The notes beneath the pieces were generated by a model. It ran no database searches and was not told the DNA's origin. It worked only from the letters and a program-made list of their open reading frames with translations. This document shows, piece by piece, positions 8,825-16,887 of a DNA stretch of 64,000 bases. The first letter of the stretch is position 1, and every line of letters begins with the position of its first letter. The stretch lies in the NCBI RefSeq assembly GCF_900115675.1, contig NZ_FOXI01000011.1, positions 1 to 64,000 of the forward strand, given 5' to 3'. The position numbers and the translations under genes were made by a program. This DNA comes from Halolamina pelagica (GTDB lineage Archaea > Halobacteriota > Halobacteria > Halobacteriales > Haloferacaceae).

Positions 8825-8980
8825 TCAGAGCGCCCGGAGGACGAGGATCAGCACGCCGAACAGCATCCCGGCGGCGACCACGGTGCGCGGGTCCATTCGG
8901 ATGGCGTTGCGGTCCTCGGCGTCGAAGTAGCGGACCAGCCCCGCGCTGGACATCAGTCCGCCGCTGTCGCTTCCGCTCAT
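8825..8980 (-). CDS. preprotein translocase subunit Sec61-beta (SecG)
   Basis: This 51-residue gene is easily missed. It reads [20 protein letters not shown], then [15 protein letters not shown] and a single C-terminal hydrophobic helix ([16 protein letters not shown]). The pattern SSAGLxRYFxxED plus one tail-anchor helix is the archaeal Sec61-beta signature. It is the small subunit of the SecYE-beta channel, held in the membrane by the helix with the N-terminus in the cytoplasm. A TATA-like GGTTTAGG on the minus strand (9005-9012) sits about 25 bases before the ATG, consistent with a leaderless mRNA. It lies upstream of pdxT-hisE with about 50 bases between. Confidence 0.95.
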   Translation of the reverse strand: MSGSDSGGLMSSAGLVRYFDAEDRNAIRMDPRTVVAAGMLFGVLILVLRAL

Positions 8981-9004
8981 ACGCTCACGTCGTCACCTGA
9001 GCCG

Positions 9005-9012
9005 CCTAAACC
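9005..9012 (-). promoter_or_regulatory. TATA box of the Sec61-beta gene
   Basis: GGTTTAGG on the minus strand ends 25 bases before the ATG at 8980, the spacing expected for a leaderless haloarchaeal transcript. Confidence 0.5.
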
Positions 9013-9098
9013 TTCCGGAACGGAGGCCGGGACGGCGAGGACGGATCCGGGACGTGGGAAACCCTTATGCGCTGTCACGGCCAACCTCGGGTCACGCT

Positions 9099-9380
9099 AT
9101 GACTGTCCGACTGAAGGATTTCTACGCCGACTGGTGTGGCCCGTGTAAGACCCAGGACCCGATCCTCGAGGAGCTCGAGGAGGAGTACACCGACGTCGAG
9201 TTCGAGAAGATCGACGTGGACTCCGACCAGGAGACCGCCAACGAGTACTCCGTTCGCTCGCTCCCGACGCTGGTGATCGAGAACGACGACGGCGTCGTCG
9301 AGCGCTTCGTCGGCGTCACCCAGCGTGACGACCTCGAGGATGCGATCAACCGGGCCCAGCAGGGCCAGCAGGCGGCCTAA
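9099..9380 (+). CDS. thioredoxin
   Basis: This is a 93-residue thioredoxin. The active site is DWCGPC (C13 and C16), the conserved cis-Pro is in [10 protein letters not shown], and the usual [12 protein letters not shown] strand follows. It is shorter than bacterial thioredoxin because it lacks part of the first strand and helix, as some archaeal paralogues do. The start at ATG 9099 ([10 protein letters not shown]) places the catalytic Cys early. An upstream in-frame start at 9054 would add residues with no thioredoxin character. It probably reduces protein disulphides in the cytoplasm, alone in its transcription unit. Confidence 0.92.
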   Translation: MTVRLKDFYADWCGPCKTQDPILEELEEEYTDVEFEKIDVDSDQETANEYSVRSLPTLVIENDDGVVERFVGVTQRDDLEDAINRAQQGQQAA

Positions 9381-9452
9381 CCCGCTCGCGATTCTTCACC
9401 GTTTTCACCCGCCCGAGAGCGGCGGCGCCGTCGTTCGACCCGAAAGTAAGGG

Positions 9453-9457
9453 TTAAA
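9453..9457 (+). promoter_or_regulatory. TATA box of the L40e gene
   Basis: GGGTTAAACG is centred about 27 bases before the ATG at 9482. A GGGAGGT also touches the ATG but is too close for a normal ribosome binding site, so a leaderless message is more likely. Confidence 0.45.
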
Positions 9458-9481
9458 CGCCCGCCGAGAGAACCGGGAGGT

Positions 9482-9631
9482 ATGGCTAAGTTCGAAGAAG
9501 CGGAGGAGCGCATCCTGAACAAACAGATCTGCATGCGCTGTAACGCCCGCAACCCCCAGCGCGCCCAGCAGTGCCGGAAGTGCGGCTACGGGAATCTCCG
9601 ACCCAAGGCGAAGGAACCGCGCTCGGCCTGA
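9482..9631 (+). CDS. rpl40e: 50S ribosomal protein L40e
   Basis: The protein has 49 residues: [20 protein letters not shown], then a second CxxC in [20 protein letters not shown]17, C20, C31 and C34 form a C4 zinc finger, and the rest is basic, as expected for an rRNA-binding protein of the large subunit. Length and sequence match archaeal L40e closely. It stands alone, converging with the metallo-beta-lactamase gene downstream. Confidence 0.96.
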   Translation: MAKFEEAEERILNKQICMRCNARNPQRAQQCRKCGYGNLRPKAKEPRSA

Positions 9632-9682
9632 TCTCGCCGCGTTTTTCGCCGGTCCGCTATCCCCGCCAGCGGCGCCGCCGGC

Positions 9683-10306
9683 CTACTCGTCGGGGTACTT
9701 CGGCTCCCGGCGCTCGGCCCGCTCGAGCGCGCGCTCGATCACGTCGCCGACCGTCTCCGACCCGGTCGCCTCGAACGGGTCGCCGTGGCCGGCGTACAGC
9801 CCACTCACCGAGTCCGGTAGTCGGTCGAGGATCGTCCGCAGGCTCTCGATCAGGCGCTCGCGGTCGCCGGTCGCGTGGTCGGTCCGGCCGAAGCTGCCGT
9901 CGTCGAACGCGCCGTCGTTGTACACCACCACGTCGCCGCTGAACAGCGCCGTCTCGCCGACGAAGGAGACGTGGTCGGCGGCGTGACCCGGCGTGTACAC
10001 CACCTCGTGGGTCTCGTCGCCGATCTGGACGGTGTCGCCGTCGTCGATCTCGTGGGTCCGGCGCGGGTGGTCGTCGTAGGCGAACAGGTCGGCATCGAAA
10101 GCGTCGAGCACCGCGTCCAACTGCTCGACGTGGTCGCCGTGCTGGTGGGTGAGAACGACGCGGTCGAGGTCGTCGACGCCCTCGCTGATCTCGTCGACGA
10201 CGCCCAGCATCGTGCCGGCGTCGACCAGCGTCGTGACCTCGCCGTCGACCAGGTAGGCGTTGCAGGTGAACTGCTCCGCGTCCGCGGTGACGTTGACGGG
10301 AGTCAT
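9683..10306 (-). CDS. metallo-beta-lactamase-fold hydrolase
   Basis: This is a 207-residue MBL-fold protein. LTHQHGDHVEQL supplies H54, H56, D58 and H59; VYTPGHAADHVSF, ALFSGDVVVY and LYAGHGDPF supply the later metal ligands. That is the glyoxalase-II-like group of cytoplasmic hydrolases; the natural thioester or other substrate is not evident. I start it at the ATG at 10306 (MTPVNVTADAEQFTCNAYLV), a typical beginning for haloarchaeal members. Upstream in-frame codons fall in a 36-base repeat tract and are unlikely to be translated. Confidence 0.85.
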   Translation of the reverse strand: MTPVNVTADAEQFTCNAYLVDGEVTTLVDAGTMLGVVDEISEGVDDLDRVVLTHQHGDHVEQLDAVLDAFDADLFAYDDHPRRTHEIDDGDTVQIGDETHEVVYTPGHAADHVSFVGETALFSGDVVVYNDGAFDDGSFGRTDHATGDRERLIESLRTILDRLPDSVSGLYAGHGDPFEATGSETVGDVIERALERAERREPKYPDE

Positions 10307-10338
10307 GGGTACGGGTTCGGGGGAAGTCCGTAAAACGG

Positions 10339-10430
10339 CGGCGGCAGCGGACGCCGACAACGGTCAGTCGGCGTCGGCGGCAGCAAATGTCGGCAACGGT
10401 CAGCCGGGTTCGGCGGCAGCGAACGCGGCG
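10339..10430. repeat. 36-bp tandem repeat, two full units and a partial third
   Basis: Units begin with CGGCGGCAGC at 10339, 10375 and 10411, exactly 36 bases apart, and share ACAACGGTCAG or CAACGGTCAG further along. The tract lies in the 5' leader of the MBL gene and in front of the DUF5786 promoter. The length is a multiple of three, and the plus strand could be read as a 12-residue repeat rich in Ala/Asn/Gly, but no good start or family supports a gene there. Confidence 0.8.
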
Positions 10431-10546
10431 GAACGCTGCCGACGCCGACGATCGTGAACAGTCGTAACTACCGGACGGCGTCGACGAGAGCGGCCATTCA
10501 GGATCCACGTCCATGTGGTATGGTACCAACCGTTATCGCCCAAGCG

Positions 10547-10551
10547 TTTAA
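10547..10551 (+). promoter_or_regulatory. TATA box of the DUF5786-DUF99 unit
   Basis: CAAGCGTTTAACC ends about 28 bases before the ATG at 10580. The CAAGCG part resembles a BRE. This fits a leaderless start. Confidence 0.45.
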
Positions 10552-10579
10552 CCCGAGGGAGCCACAAAATTGACGTGTA

Positions 10580-10753
10580 ATGGGCTTCGGGAGCTACGAT
10601 GAATCCGAGCAGGAGAATCAGCAGCTCGACATGAACGACGGCGACGACGCAGTCGACGCCGACGGCGGGGCCCACGAGGGCTCCGTCGAGTTCGACAACG
10701 GGGCCTCCAACGACGAGCTCCTCGACCGCTTGGAGGAGATCAAGGACGATTAA
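10580..10753 (+). CDS. DUF5786 small acidic protein
   Basis: The protein has 57 residues: MGFGSYDESEQENQQLDMND at the N-terminus, then an acidic low-complexity middle and GASNDELLDRLEEIKDD at the C-terminus. Both ends match the haloarchaeal DUF5786 family, which has a conserved MGFGSYDESEQENQ start and a helical NDELLxRLxEIK tail. Function is unknown. The gene overlaps or abuts the DUF99 gene: its TAA stop shares bases with the likely AUU start of DUF99, so the two are probably one translationally coupled unit. Confidence 0.88.
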   Translation: MGFGSYDESEQENQQLDMNDGDDAVDADGGAHEGSVEFDNGASNDELLDRLEEIKDD

Positions 10754-11363
10754 GCCGGGGCAGCGCGCGCTCGGGATCGCGTTCTCCGACGCCGAGTCCG
10801 TCGCCACCTGTGCCGGCGCCGTCGTGCGCGCCGACCGGGTCGTCGACGGCCTCGCCTACGAGCGCTGCACCGTCGGCGGCGACGACGCGACCGCCGCGGT
10901 CGTCGCGCTCGTCGACGGTATCGACAGGCCGGACGTCTCCGCCCTCCTGCTCGCGGGGGTCGCCCCCGCGTGGTTCAACGTTCTCGACCTGCCCCGGATC
11001 CACGAGGTGACGGGGCTTCCCACCCTCGCCGTTTCGTTCGAAGCCAGCCCCGGGCTCGCGCCGGCGATCCGGGCGCAGTTCGACGGCGCCGACCGAACGC
11101 GGCGCCTCGACACCTACGAGTCGCTGCCGCCGCGGCGCTCGCTCGCGGTCAACGACGAACAGGTGTTCGTACGTGTTCTCGGCGTCGACGCGCCGGTCGC
11201 CGAGGACGCCGACACCGACGCCGTCCCGCCGCTGGCGCCGAACTGCGAGGCCGCCCAGCTCGTCCGCGGGTTCACGCCCGAGGGCGGCCGGCCCGAACCG
11301 CTCCGCGTGGCCCGGGTGGCCGCGCGGGCCGGGCGCGAACTGGGCGAGCGACTGACCGAGTGA
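10749..11363 (+). CDS. DUF99 family protein (possible AUU start)
   Basis: The protein has about 204 residues. RALGIAFSDAES, LLLAGVAPAWFNVLDL, VSFEASPGLAPAIRAQF and the closing FTPEGGRPEPLRVARVAARAGR are characteristic of archaeal DUF99, an endonuclease-V-like fold protein of unknown function. The reading frame has no ATG, GTG or TTG ahead of the conserved N-terminus. The residues encoded from 10749 are I-K-P-G-Q-R-A-L-G-I-A, aligning exactly with the usual M-K-P-G start, so an AUU start overlapping the DUF5786 stop (GATTAA) is the best reading. The next standard start, GTG 10824, would remove the conserved first strand. Confidence 0.8.
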   Translation: MKPGQRALGIAFSDAESVATCAGAVVRADRVVDGLAYERCTVGGDDATAAVVALVDGIDRPDVSALLLAGVAPAWFNVLDLPRIHEVTGLPTLAVSFEASPGLAPAIRAQFDGADRTRRLDTYESLPPRRSLAVNDEQVFVRVLGVDAPVAEDADTDAVPPLAPNCEAAQLVRGFTPEGGRPEPLRVARVAARAGRELGERLTE

Positions 11364-11422
11364 CCGGGCCGGCGGCGAGCGGGAGCGACGCCGATAAGCC
11401 CCGGCGCGACCAATCGCCGCCA

Positions 11423-11713
11423 ATGAGCGAGGAGCCGCCCGAGCCGTCGGTCGCACCGCTGCTCGAAGCGCTGTCGGTGCGGCGCAACGCCGCCGTCGGC
11501 GCCGCGACCGGGGTGGCGCTGGCCGTGCTGGCGTACGTGTTCCGCCTCGGCCGCGCCGCCGGCCCGTTCGCGGGCACCCGGCAGTTCCCCGTCCTCGGGG
11601 AGACGGGCTGGTTCCTGCTGCTCTCCGTTGTCCTCGCCAGCGCCGCGGCGCTGCTGGTGACGACGCTGTTGACGCTGGTCGCGCTCGTCGGACTCGTCCG
11701 CGAGGAGGCGTAG
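11423..11713 (+). CDS. hypothetical membrane protein (haloarchaeal)
   Basis: The protein has 96 residues: a short acidic, proline-rich N-terminus (MSEEPPEPSVAPLLEALSV) and hydrophobic helices at about 23-43 and 62-92 (FLLLSVVLASAAALLVTTLL). The arrangement, with a cytoplasmic Arg pair before helix 1, suggests two to three membrane passes. I recognise it only as a conserved haloarchaeal small membrane protein. It follows the DUF99 gene by 59 bases in the same direction and converges with the PhoU/TrkA-C gene, whose stop touches its own. Confidence 0.6.
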   Translation: MSEEPPEPSVAPLLEALSVRRNAAVGAATGVALAVLAYVFRLGRAAGPFAGTRQFPVLGETGWFLLLSVVLASAAALLVTTLLTLVALVGLVREEA

Positions 11714-12937
11714 CTACGCGTCGAACTCCCGGGGATCGCCCGCCAGCGTCGAGAGCCGTTCGGCGCCCGCGCGGGTCCCCTTCGCGACCAGTACGTCCCC
11801 CGCCGTGAGCCGGGTCGCGGCGTCGGGCGAGACCACCCACGACTGTTCGCCCTCCGGGCGCCGGACCGCGATCACGCGCATCCCCGTCTCGGTAGCGAGT
11901 TGGAGCTCGCCCAGCGTCCGATTCGCGATCTCGGCGTCGGCGGCGACCGTGAGTCGGACGATCACCTCGTCGCTCTCCTCGACGGCGGCGGCGACGACGG
12001 GGTGGGCGTCCAGCCCCCGGAGCACGCCCTCGCTGATCTCCAGGGCCGCGTCGCTGATCGTCTCCGTCGCGGCCGCGAGGTGGACCAGCCCCCGGAGTTC
12101 CACGGGGTCGTCGACGCGGCCGGCCGCCTGTAGCGTCCACGCCTCGAGGCGGGACTTCAGCGCGTCGACCTCCGCCTCGAGTTCGACGACCTCCTCGGCG
12201 ACGGCCTCGCTGTCGAACAGCACCGAGACGTAGGCGAGGTCGACCGCGAGCTCGCTCATGTCCTTCATCGTGACGATCGAGTCGACCGCGCGCTCGAGGG
12301 CCGCGCCTGGGGGCTCGGTCGCCTGCGGAGGGCGGTACGGTTCGCCGGTCGCCGTCTCGTACACCGCGACCAACCCCTCGTCGACCCCCCGGAGGAGGAG
12401 GCCGTCGCCCGCGTGGAGCTCGGTGTCCTTGTCGGGGTTGGTGATCCACGCGCGCTTGCTGGTCTCGCTGGCGCGGTGGATCGCGATCACGCGGACGCCG
12501 CGCTCGGTCCCCATGTTGATCTCGCCCAGCGTCCGCCCGACGTAGTCGGCGTCATCGGCGACGGTCGCGCGCACGAGCGCCTCGGTCGCCTCGGGGATCG
12601 CCGCCCGCATCGCGTCGGGGAGGCCGATCTCCTCCAGTACCACTTTCGCGATGTCGCCCGCGGCGTCGGCGATCTTCTCGGCGGCGCCGACGACGCCCAG
12701 CACGGGCGCCAACTGTTCGGCGTCCTCGGGGCTGCGGGCGGCCATGAGGACGCTCATCCGGGCCTGGAGTTGGAGCACGTCCATGCGCTCCTCGAGCGCG
12801 AGCACCTCCTCGGCGACCTCGTCGCTGCCCGACAGTACCGCGGAGTAGGAGAGGTCGATGAGGAGCTCCGCGGTGTCTTTCATCTCGGACAGCACGTCCT
12901 TGACGCTGACCGGTTCGTACGCCACGTCGGGCGCCAT
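11714..12937 (-). CDS. tandem PhoU/TrkA-C domain protein (potassium transport regulator type)
   Basis: The 407-residue protein is an internal duplication. Each half starts with a PhoU-like helical bundle (VKDVLSEMKDTAELLIDLSY at 12-31 and TMKDMSELAVDLAYVSVLF near 223). Each ends in a TrkA-C domain (GRTLGEINMGTERGVRVIAI near 134 and NRTLGELQLATETGMRVIAV near 340). There is no ion-channel or membrane segment. Related haloarchaeal proteins sit beside or within K+ channel and Trk systems, so a regulatory, ligand-sensing role in cation transport is a fair inference. No transporter lies next to it here; the citrate synthase gene is divergent. Confidence 0.82.
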   Translation of the reverse strand: MAPDVAYEPVSVKDVLSEMKDTAELLIDLSYSAVLSGSDEVAEEVLALEERMDVLQLQARMSVLMAARSPEDAEQLAPVLGVVGAAEKIADAAGDIAKVVLEEIGLPDAMRAAIPEATEALVRATVADDADYVGRTLGEINMGTERGVRVIAIHRASETSKRAWITNPDKDTELHAGDGLLLRGVDEGLVAVYETATGEPYRPPQATEPPGAALERAVDSIVTMKDMSELAVDLAYVSVLFDSEAVAEEVVELEAEVDALKSRLEAWTLQAAGRVDDPVELRGLVHLAAATETISDAALEISEGVLRGLDAHPVVAAAVEESDEVIVRLTVAADAEIANRTLGELQLATETGMRVIAVRRPEGEQSWVVSPDAATRLTAGDVLVAKGTRAGAERLSTLAGDPREFDA

Positions 12938-13061
12938 ACCTCACGATTCAGCGGGACGGGGGATAAGAGTTGTCGGCCGACGGGGGGTTCCGACGGACGG
13001 TTCCCAACCTCATCGCCCGGAACGGCAACGCTTTTTCGTCGACCGGACCAACCCTTAGCCT

Positions 13062-14213
13062 ATGTCAGGAGAGGTTCAGAAAGGCCTGGAAGGTGTCGTC
13101 GTCGGCGAGTCACAGCTCAGCTACATCAACGGGGACGAGGGACGGCTGATCTATCGCGGCCACGAGATCGAGACACTGGCGGAGCACGCCACCTACGAGG
13201 AGGTGCTCTACCTGCTCTGGCACGGCTCCCTCCCGACCGAGTCCGAGCTCGCGGAGTTCACGGCGACGATGGCCGAGGAGCGCGCCGTCGACGACGAGGT
13301 GCTCGGGACGCTGGCCGATCTGGCGGCCGCCGACGAGGCGCCGATGGCCGCGCTCCGGACCGCGGTGTCGATGCTGTCGGCCAGCGACCCCGAACCCGAC
13401 GCCGCCCCCGACGACCAGGCCGCGACCCTCCGACAGGGCCGGCGCATCACCGCCAAGGTCCCGACGATCCTCGCGGCCTACCAGCGCCTCCGCGACGGCG
13501 AGGAGCCGCTTTCGCCCAAGGAGGACCTGAGCCACGCCGGGAACTTCCTGTACATGCTCACCGGCGAGGAGCCGGACGACGTGGCCGAGGAGACGCTGGA
13601 CATGGCGCTGATCCTCCACGCCGACCACGGGCTCAACGCCTCGACGTTCGCGTCGATGGTGATCGCCTCCACGCTCGCGGACACCTACGCCGCGGTCACC
13701 GGCGGCGTCGGCGCGCTCTCGGGGCCGCTCCACGGCGGCGCGAACCAGGACGTGATGGAGACGCTGCTCGAGGTCGACGACTCCTCGAAGGACCCGGTCC
13801 AGTGGGTCAAAGACGCCATCGACGACGGCCGGAAGATCCCCGGCTTCGGCCACCGCGTCTACAACGTCAAGGACCCGCGGGCGGTGATCCTCGAGGAGAA
13901 GTCCCGGGACCTCGGCGACGCCTCCGGCGAGCGCAAGTGGTACGACCACGCCAACGAGATCGAGCAGTACCTCGTCGAGGAGGCCGGCTTCGCCGAGAAG
14001 GGGCTCGCGCCCAACGTCGACTTCTACTCCGGCACGGTGTACTATCAGCTCGGCATCCCCGTCGACATGTTCACGCCCATCTTCGCGATGAGCCGCGTCG
14101 GCGGCTGGGTCGCCCACGTGATCGAACAGCTCGGGGACAACCGCATCTTCCGACCGCGGGCGAAGTACACCGGCGCGAAGGAGGCGGAGTGGACGCCGGT
14201 CGAGGACCGGTAA
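13062..14213 (+). CDS. citZ: citrate synthase
   Basis: The protein has 383 residues of type II citrate synthase length. Active-site residues are visible: HADHGLNAS (H189), SGPLHGGANQ (H224), PGFGHRVYNVKDPR (H264) and VDFYSG (D320). It condenses oxaloacetate with acetyl-CoA at the entry of the TCA cycle. The related 2-methylcitrate synthase cannot be excluded by sequence alone, but the haloarchaeal citrate synthase N-terminus (MSGEVQKGLEGVVVGES) is present. It is transcribed alone, divergent from the PhoU/TrkA-C gene. Confidence 0.93.
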   Translation: MSGEVQKGLEGVVVGESQLSYINGDEGRLIYRGHEIETLAEHATYEEVLYLLWHGSLPTESELAEFTATMAEERAVDDEVLGTLADLAAADEAPMAALRTAVSMLSASDPEPDAAPDDQAATLRQGRRITAKVPTILAAYQRLRDGEEPLSPKEDLSHAGNFLYMLTGEEPDDVAEETLDMALILHADHGLNASTFASMVIASTLADTYAAVTGGVGALSGPLHGGANQDVMETLLEVDDSSKDPVQWVKDAIDDGRKIPGFGHRVYNVKDPRAVILEEKSRDLGDASGERKWYDHANEIEQYLVEEAGFAEKGLAPNVDFYSGTVYYQLGIPVDMFTPIFAMSRVGGWVAHVIEQLGDNRIFRPRAKYTGAKEAEWTPVEDR

Positions 14214-14359
14214 CCGATCGCGGCGCGTAACCGACGACGGCTACCGGGCCACGACCGCGGAGCCGAACGCCGTCGTCGTGTGGGAGCCGCCACGACCGCC
14301 GTGTCTCAGCCACGGAACCGACGCCGGGATCGTGTCGGCAACAAAGGCGACTTCTCCAC

Positions 14360-15574
14360 TTACTCCCGCCCGCGTAGCACGATCACCACGCTACTGAGCA
14401 GCAGACAGCCCACCAGTCCCGTGAACGCGATGTCGTAGTTGACGTACTGGGCGACGACGCCGACGTAGGTCGCGCCCAGCGAGCCGATCCCGATGTAGAC
14501 GCTGCGCATCGCGCCCAGGTCGCCGCCCATACTGTCACCCGGGAACGAGTCCATCAGGTACGCCTGCATCACCGGCGGGTACGCCAGCAGCCCGGCGGCG
14601 AACACCCCGACCGCGATCAGTGCCGCCGTGGGCGTCGACGCCAGCACCAGGCCGACCAGCGCCACCGCCGCGATGACCAGCACGCCCGGCGCGAGCAGCC
14701 CCCGCGGGACGCGGTCGCCGAGCCCGCCGGCCAGCGGCTTCGCGAGCGCGCCGACGACGAACAGTAGCGCAAAGGAGGCGTTCGCGACGACCGGCGAGAG
14801 CTCCTTCGCCCGGAGGTACGTCGGGAGGAAGCCCGTCGCCGACTGCCAGGTGAACGCGTAGAGCGCGTAGGCGAAGAGCAGCCAGCGCAGCCGCGGGACG
14901 CCGAGGATCCGGCGGAACGTGTCGCCGACCGCGAGGTCGACCTTCGCGACCTCGTACCCCTCGTTGCTCCAGAGATGGAGCAGGAGCGCGATCAACAGCA
15001 GCGCGACGGCGATCGGGCCGAAGGCCGCCCGCCACGTCGCCACCGCGAGCACGACCGTCCCGATCCCGGCGGCCAGGATCCCGCCCACGTCGCCCGAGCC
15101 GGTGTGGAGGCCGAACGCGCGGCCGCGCTTGGCGACGAACAGGTCCGAGACCATCCCCCGGGCGGGCGTGGGGTAGAACCCGACGCCGACACCGATGACG
15201 ACCGCCCCGAACAGGAAGGCGGGATACGTCGGCGCCGCCGAGAGAGTGAGGAAGCCCACCGCCGCAAGCGAGAGCCCCGAGACGAGCAGCGTCGTCCGGG
15301 AGAGCCGGTCCGAGAACCGGCCGCTCGGGTACTGGAGGATCGCGTACGTCCCCCAGACGACCGTGATGGCGAAGCCGGCCGCGCCGCTGGAGATCTGCAG
15401 ATCCCCCGCGATGGCGGTCAACAGCGGCGAGATGCTCAGTCGCCCGGCCTGCAGCAGCGCCCAGCCCAGCGAGATGACGAGCAGCAGGCGCCCCGAGTAG
15501 CCCCGGAACAGGCGCTCCTCGTCGGTCGAGTGACTCACTGGTGTCACTCCCGCACCGACGTACTTGAACGCCAT
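14360..15574 (-). CDS. MFS transporter
   Basis: This is a 404-residue protein with about 12 hydrophobic helices. The MFS loop motif is seen after helix 2-3 (QYPSGRFSDRLSRTTLL), with a second copy after helix 8-9 (KPLAGGLGDRVPRGLL). The N-terminus before helix 1 is short and polar (SHSTDEERLFRGYSGR). The substrate is not predictable. I start it at ATG 15574 (MAFKYVGAGV); the longer reading to 15718 adds Arg-rich residues that overlap the divergent or upstream region and lack family character. Confidence 0.88.
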   Translation of the reverse strand: MAFKYVGAGVTPVSHSTDEERLFRGYSGRLLLVISLGWALLQAGRLSISPLLTAIAGDLQISSGAAGFAITVVWGTYAILQYPSGRFSDRLSRTTLLVSGLSLAAVGFLTLSAAPTYPAFLFGAVVIGVGVGFYPTPARGMVSDLFVAKRGRAFGLHTGSGDVGGILAAGIGTVVLAVATWRAAFGPIAVALLLIALLLHLWSNEGYEVAKVDLAVGDTFRRILGVPRLRWLLFAYALYAFTWQSATGFLPTYLRAKELSPVVANASFALLFVVGALAKPLAGGLGDRVPRGLLAPGVLVIAAVALVGLVLASTPTAALIAVGVFAAGLLAYPPVMQAYLMDSFPGDSMGGDLGAMRSVYIGIGSLGATYVGVVAQYVNYDIAFTGLVGCLLLSSVVIVLRGRE

Positions 15575-15602
15575 CGTTCCGGCCGTTCTCCTCCCTACCT
15601 CG

Positions 15603-16037
15603 CTACGTCGGGTCGTAGCGGTAGCGGCGCGTGGGGTCGCCCCGGAACTGCGGCCCCGACCCCGCGGCGTCGAACCCGACCGCCTCCACCGCGGTCCGCA
15701 TCGCGTCGTCGCCCTCACGGAGCATCACCTCGACCGGCAGCCCCGCCCCGCGGGCGAACGCGATCGGCTCGGCGAGCAGGCGCTCGCAGGCGTCGCTGTC
15801 GCCGCCGAACTGCGTGACGAACACGGCGTCCTCCCGGGCGTCGAAGCTCACGAACCCGCGCAGGTCGGCGTCGTCGTCGGCCGCCGCGGGCCCGTTGTCG
15901 CGCGCCGTCTCCTCCCCGTCGCCGACCAGCACCCGGACGCTCCGCTCGTGAACCACGTTCCGGAGCACGGGCTCGGGGGCGTCGGTCAGGGCAGCCATCG
16001 CCGGCGCGTCGCGCTCGACGGCGTCGCGGACCTCCAT
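15603..16037 (-). CDS. GNAT-like acetyltransferase-fold protein
   Basis: The 144-residue protein begins MEVRDAVERDAPAMAALTDAPEP, the usual first strand and helix of GNAT proteins, and ends with FDAAGSGPQFRGDPTRRYRYDPT. The middle (VRVLVGDGEE, LRGFVSFDAREDAVFVTQFG) fits strands 2-4. The acetyl-CoA loop Q/RxxGxG/A is not clear, so activity is doubtful; it may be a degenerate or regulatory member. It lies 28 bases upstream of the MFS gene in the same direction and may be cotranscribed with it. Confidence 0.6.
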   Translation of the reverse strand: MEVRDAVERDAPAMAALTDAPEPVLRNVVHERSVRVLVGDGEETARDNGPAAADDDADLRGFVSFDAREDAVFVTQFGGDSDACERLLAEPIAFARGAGLPVEVMLREGDDAMRTAVEAVGFDAAGSGPQFRGDPTRRYRYDPT

Positions 16038-16096
16038 TCGCTCGTTTGTTCCGCCCGAGTGGGCTTAAACGCCAGGGCGGGGACGCCGCGAGATTC

Positions 16097-16864
16097 ATGT
16101 CGGCGCCGGACGAGGATCGGGCCGTGTCCGACGCTCCCGGCCGTCCGATCGCGCTCGTGATCGCCCTCACCCTCGCGGTCGGTGGGCTCGTCGTGAGCAC
16201 TATTACCGGGCTGGTCGGCACCCTGCTCGGCGCGCTGGTCGGCGCTAGCACGAACCCGGACGCGGCGGTCCCCGCGCTCGTCGGCGTGCTGCTGGTGACC
16301 GCCGAAGCCGGGTTCGTCGTCGTGGGCTACGCGTTCCGGCAGACCGACGACGGCGCGGCGATCGTCGTCGACTGGATCGACCGGCACGGGTCGAGACTGC
16401 GGGACGCCGCGCTGGTCGTCGGCGCCACCGTCGCCCTCGTCGCGTTCAACCGCGCGGCCTTCGCGGTGGGCTCGCTGCTGGGCGTCGACCCCGTGACCGC
16501 CGTCTCGGCGCCCGACGAGCTCTCGGTCGCGGTGCTGGCGTTCATGCTGCCGGCGATGCTGCTCGCGGTCGGGCCGGCCGAAGAGTACCTCTTCCGCGGG
16601 GTCGTGCAGGGCTACCTGCGCCGGTCGTTCTCCCCCTGGGGCGCCGTCGGCTGGAGCGCGCTGCTGTTCGCGCTCGTGCACCTCCCGAACCTGCTCGCGA
16701 ACCTCGAGGCGGGGATCGTCTCGGTTCCGGTCTGGCTGGCCATCGGCGTCGTGCTCGGCTGGCTCTACGAGCGAACGGGGGCACTGCTGGTGCCGGTGCT
16801 GGTCCACGGGCTCTACAACGCGGCCGTGATCACGCTGCTGTTCGCCGAGTTGGGGATCGTCTAG
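16097..16864 (+). CDS. CPBP-family intramembrane metalloprotease (CAAX/Abi)
   Basis: This 255-residue polytopic membrane protein carries the CPBP motifs. EEYLFR (E162, E163, R167) forms motif 1, LLFALVHLPN (H195) forms motif 2, and VLVHGLYNA (H237, N241) forms motif 3. About seven hydrophobic helices are present. Family members are glutamic/metallo proteases of the membrane, acting in CAAX processing, immunity to peptides or stress. I start it at ATG 16097 (MSAPDEDRAVSD), 51 bases inside the longest frame, because the upstream codons overlap the promoter region. Confidence 0.88.
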   Translation: MSAPDEDRAVSDAPGRPIALVIALTLAVGGLVVSTITGLVGTLLGALVGASTNPDAAVPALVGVLLVTAEAGFVVVGYAFRQTDDGAAIVVDWIDRHGSRLRDAALVVGATVALVAFNRAAFAVGSLLGVDPVTAVSAPDELSVAVLAFMLPAMLLAVGPAEEYLFRGVVQGYLRRSFSPWGAVGWSALLFALVHLPNLLANLEAGIVSVPVWLAIGVVLGWLYERTGALLVPVLVHGLYNAAVITLLFAELGIV

Positions 16865-16887
16865 CGGAAGAAACCGTTGCGGGACAG

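Noticed and set aside
10260-10457. Plus-strand frame spanning the 36-bp repeats
   Set aside because: It gives an Ala/Asn/Gly repeat, but the start lies in the MBL gene's coding sequence and there is no promoter or homologue.
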